DNA of 40,409 nt, taken from Acidobacteria bacterium AH-259-O06. GTDB taxonomy: Bacteria; Acidobacteriota; UBA6911; RPQK01; JADFOI01. Positions 38,122 through 40,409 of this stretch are shown in pieces. Position 1 is the first letter of the stretch. The number at the start of each line of letters is the position of its first letter. The notes under the pieces were generated by a model, which had not been told where the DNA came from, searched no databases, and worked only from the letters and a program-made list of their open reading frames with translations. The position numbers were made by a program, and so were the translations under genes. The stretch lies in the NCBI GenBank assembly GCA_027717865.1, contig JALLOM010000003.1:1-40409 (forward strand). Reading direction: 5' to 3'.

Positions 38122-40162
38122 ATGCGGAATCTAATGCGGTTGGTTTGTGTTCTTATCTTTGGAGGATTTCTCGTTCTTCATCTGGCTGAACCGGTTCTTG
38201 GACAGAGACAACCGCGCTTTCGGGTGGCCTCCGATCTGATCCTGGTGGACGTACGGGTACGCGATTCGGATAATCGCCCCATCACGGGACTTAGGGCAGA
38301 GGATTTCCTCATTTTGGAGGAAGGGACGGTACAGGAGATCAGCTTCTTTCAGGAGATTGCCTTGCCTTTGACATCTTCTCGGTTGTACGAGGTGAGGACC
38401 GAAACGAATGCGGTGCCCATACAGGCTTCCTCGGATTCCCCGCAGCCCATGGCTTGGGAAAAGCGACTCCTGATTCTCCTTTTCAACTTCTCTACGGCCG
38501 GACTGCAGGATATCCAGATGATGCAGGAAGCAGCTCAAGAGTTCCTGGAAAAGCAGTTTACTTCCGACGATGCCGCCGCCGTTCTGGTTTTCAACAATGG
38601 TTTGGAAATGCTGACTGACTTCACTTCGGATCAGGCCATCTTGAGCCAAGCTCTTGCGCGTTTGCAGGGCAGCAACCCAGAACTCGACGTCTCACTTCCG
38701 GAAGAAGATCTGGAATCAGACGACAGCTTAGATTCAGAATTTGTAGCTGACGAAACCGAATTCGCTCTTTTCGAGACCAACCAGCAGCTCAGCGCGATTC
38801 AGTCTGTGGCGGATGCCTTTCGCGAGGTTCTGGGGCGCAAGGCGCTGATTTATTTCTCGGCCGGCCTCAGCAAGCAGGGGAATTGAAAACGACCAGCAAA
38901 TGCGTTGGACGACCGATTTGTGTAATCGCGCCAATATGAGTATTTACTCAGTGGATGCGAGGGGACTGGTGGCGCTCTCGCCTGGAGGAGGCGCTCATCG
39001 ATCAGGGCGCAGCGGTCTTGGAATTTTCAATGGAAGGGCATCCTTGAATCAGCTGGTCAGTCTCAGTCAATCTCAGGAGGGGTTGACTACGCTTGCCGCA
39101 GATACCGGTGGGGCCGCACTGATCGACGACAACGATCTCTCGAAGATTTTCCGGCGGGCCCGCGAAGATGCCAGTCACTACTATCTCATCGGTTACCAAA
39201 CTCTCACTCAACCAAACGACGGACGGTTTCGCAGGATTGAAGTGCGCTGCAAGATCAGTTATGCCAAGCTGGAATACCGCCGTGGTTACTACACAGACAA
39301 ACCCTACAAGAGTCTGAGCACATCGGAAAAGGAGTTCAAACTACTGCAAACAATCGTAGAAGACCTTCCCGTGTCGGATTTCCCATTGGAGATTGGCGCA
39401 GAATACTTTCCCGATTCCTCAGGTCAGTACCAGGTTCCAATTTTGCTGGCTTTCAACTACTCCCAAATGAGCAAACTCTTGGGTGCCAAGGACCTGAACC
39501 TGGAGTTAATTCTACTGGCCCGGGACCTCCAGGAGGTAACCCGAGCCGGAGTGCGAGACAACGTGCAGATCCGCAGACGTGGTGGTGATGCTGAAGTTCG
39601 ATTTGTTTATCAGAATCTTCTTGTGTTGGAGGCTGGACAGTATCAGCTCGCCGCCTATGTGAGGGACAACCGAAGCGGCATGATGTCACAAGCTCTCCAC
39701 GACTTGGATTTGCCCCCTTTCGGTCCAGTGCAACTAAGTTCCCTGGTCCTGGCAGGGGGGTGGAAAGAGCCAGATTCTCACTCAGGGTATCGAATCAAGA
39801 AAGGAAAACACGTCACCACACTACAGAATCCCCTTCAAGTAAGGGATCGTGTGCTGATCCCCCGCGTAGATAGCAATTTCAAGCAGCCGGAAACCCTCTA
39901 TCTTCATGGAAAAATTGGAATCGAGGAGGAGTTTCAGTCCGGAGATTATCGGATCATTTTACTCGACGAAGACCAAGAGAGATTATTTGAAAGTGAGTGG
40001 AAGACGCTCATGTCCGGCAACAACCGCCCACTGGACGTCAACGCCCGTTTTCCATTAAATCAGCTGGAACTTGGGAAGTATAAATTGGTTGTGGAAGTCC
40101 GTCTGAAGGACAGCAGCCAGACACATACGATGGTGAGAGATTTCAATGTGACCCCCTTCTGA
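38122..40162 (+). pseudogene. VWFA-related Acidobacterial domain protein (TIGR03436-like), split by a single-base frameshift
   Basis: First ORF: FRVASDLILVDVRVRDSDNRPITGLRAEDFLILEEGTVQEISFFQE...RKALIYFSAGLSKQGN*; second ORF: MRWTTDLCNRANMSIYSVDARGLVALSPGGG... Dropping one base near 38881 gives ...SKQG-IENDQQMRWTTDLCNRANMSIYSVDARG. Confidence 0.8.
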
Positions 40163-40409
40163 CCCTTGACGTGTACGGTCCATGGACAGCCACGATGTTG
40201 CAAACTTCGGCGGAACTGTCGAATTCCTCAAGGACAGGCCGGCTACCACAGCCCCAATAGAACCTCCGGCCTAGCCGCCTAGCCCTGCCCTTTACCCATA
40301 AAGATATGCGGGACAAATTCATGCATCTCCTGGATCTCTGAGTGCGAAGCCTTCACACATCAGCTGGAGTTGTGAGTAACCTTGCCACATCAACTCATGA
40401 CCCGGGGGC

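Noticed and set aside
40163-40409. RNA gene or further CDS at the right edge
   Set aside because: No convincing tRNA fold, ORF or repeat could be identified by eye.

Overview
The window looks like a chromosomal segment from an Acidobacteria-like bacterium. This lineage guess rests on the TIGR03436-type VWFA protein, the Oar/TonB-like receptor and the Tat-exported oxidoreductases. The left ~12 kb reads as a defense island. It holds a type I R-M operon (hsdM-hsdS-hsdR, minus strand; hsdR runs off the left edge), a truncated XRE antitoxin-like remnant, a compact plus-strand cassette of DNA methyltransferase + DUF262/DGQQR protein + HEPN-like RX4H protein, decayed metabolic gene remnants, and a VapBC-type toxin-antitoxin pair. 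The remainder is mostly housekeeping or metabolic: acyl-CoA carboxylase subunits, transaldolase-like protein, FN3 lipoprotein, hslUV, thrC, YihY/BrkB, ligA, TPR protein, Gfo/Idh/MocA oxidoreductase, an enolase-superfamily gene with an in-frame amber, an octaheme cytochrome c with a PQQ-type dehydrogenase, Spy/CpxP-like protein, PaaK-like ligase, a decayed CoA ligase, a large beta-barrel receptor, and a frameshifted VWFA protein. The two most interesting signals are (1) the methyltransferase-DUF262-HEPN cassette, a plausible uncharacterised defense system, and (2) a dispersed family of degenerate 7-bp-period tandem arrays between core genes. Several of these arrays abut stop codons and present TGA in successive frames, and one encodes part of a lipoprotein signal peptide. 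All family calls come from reading motifs by eye; no database search was run.
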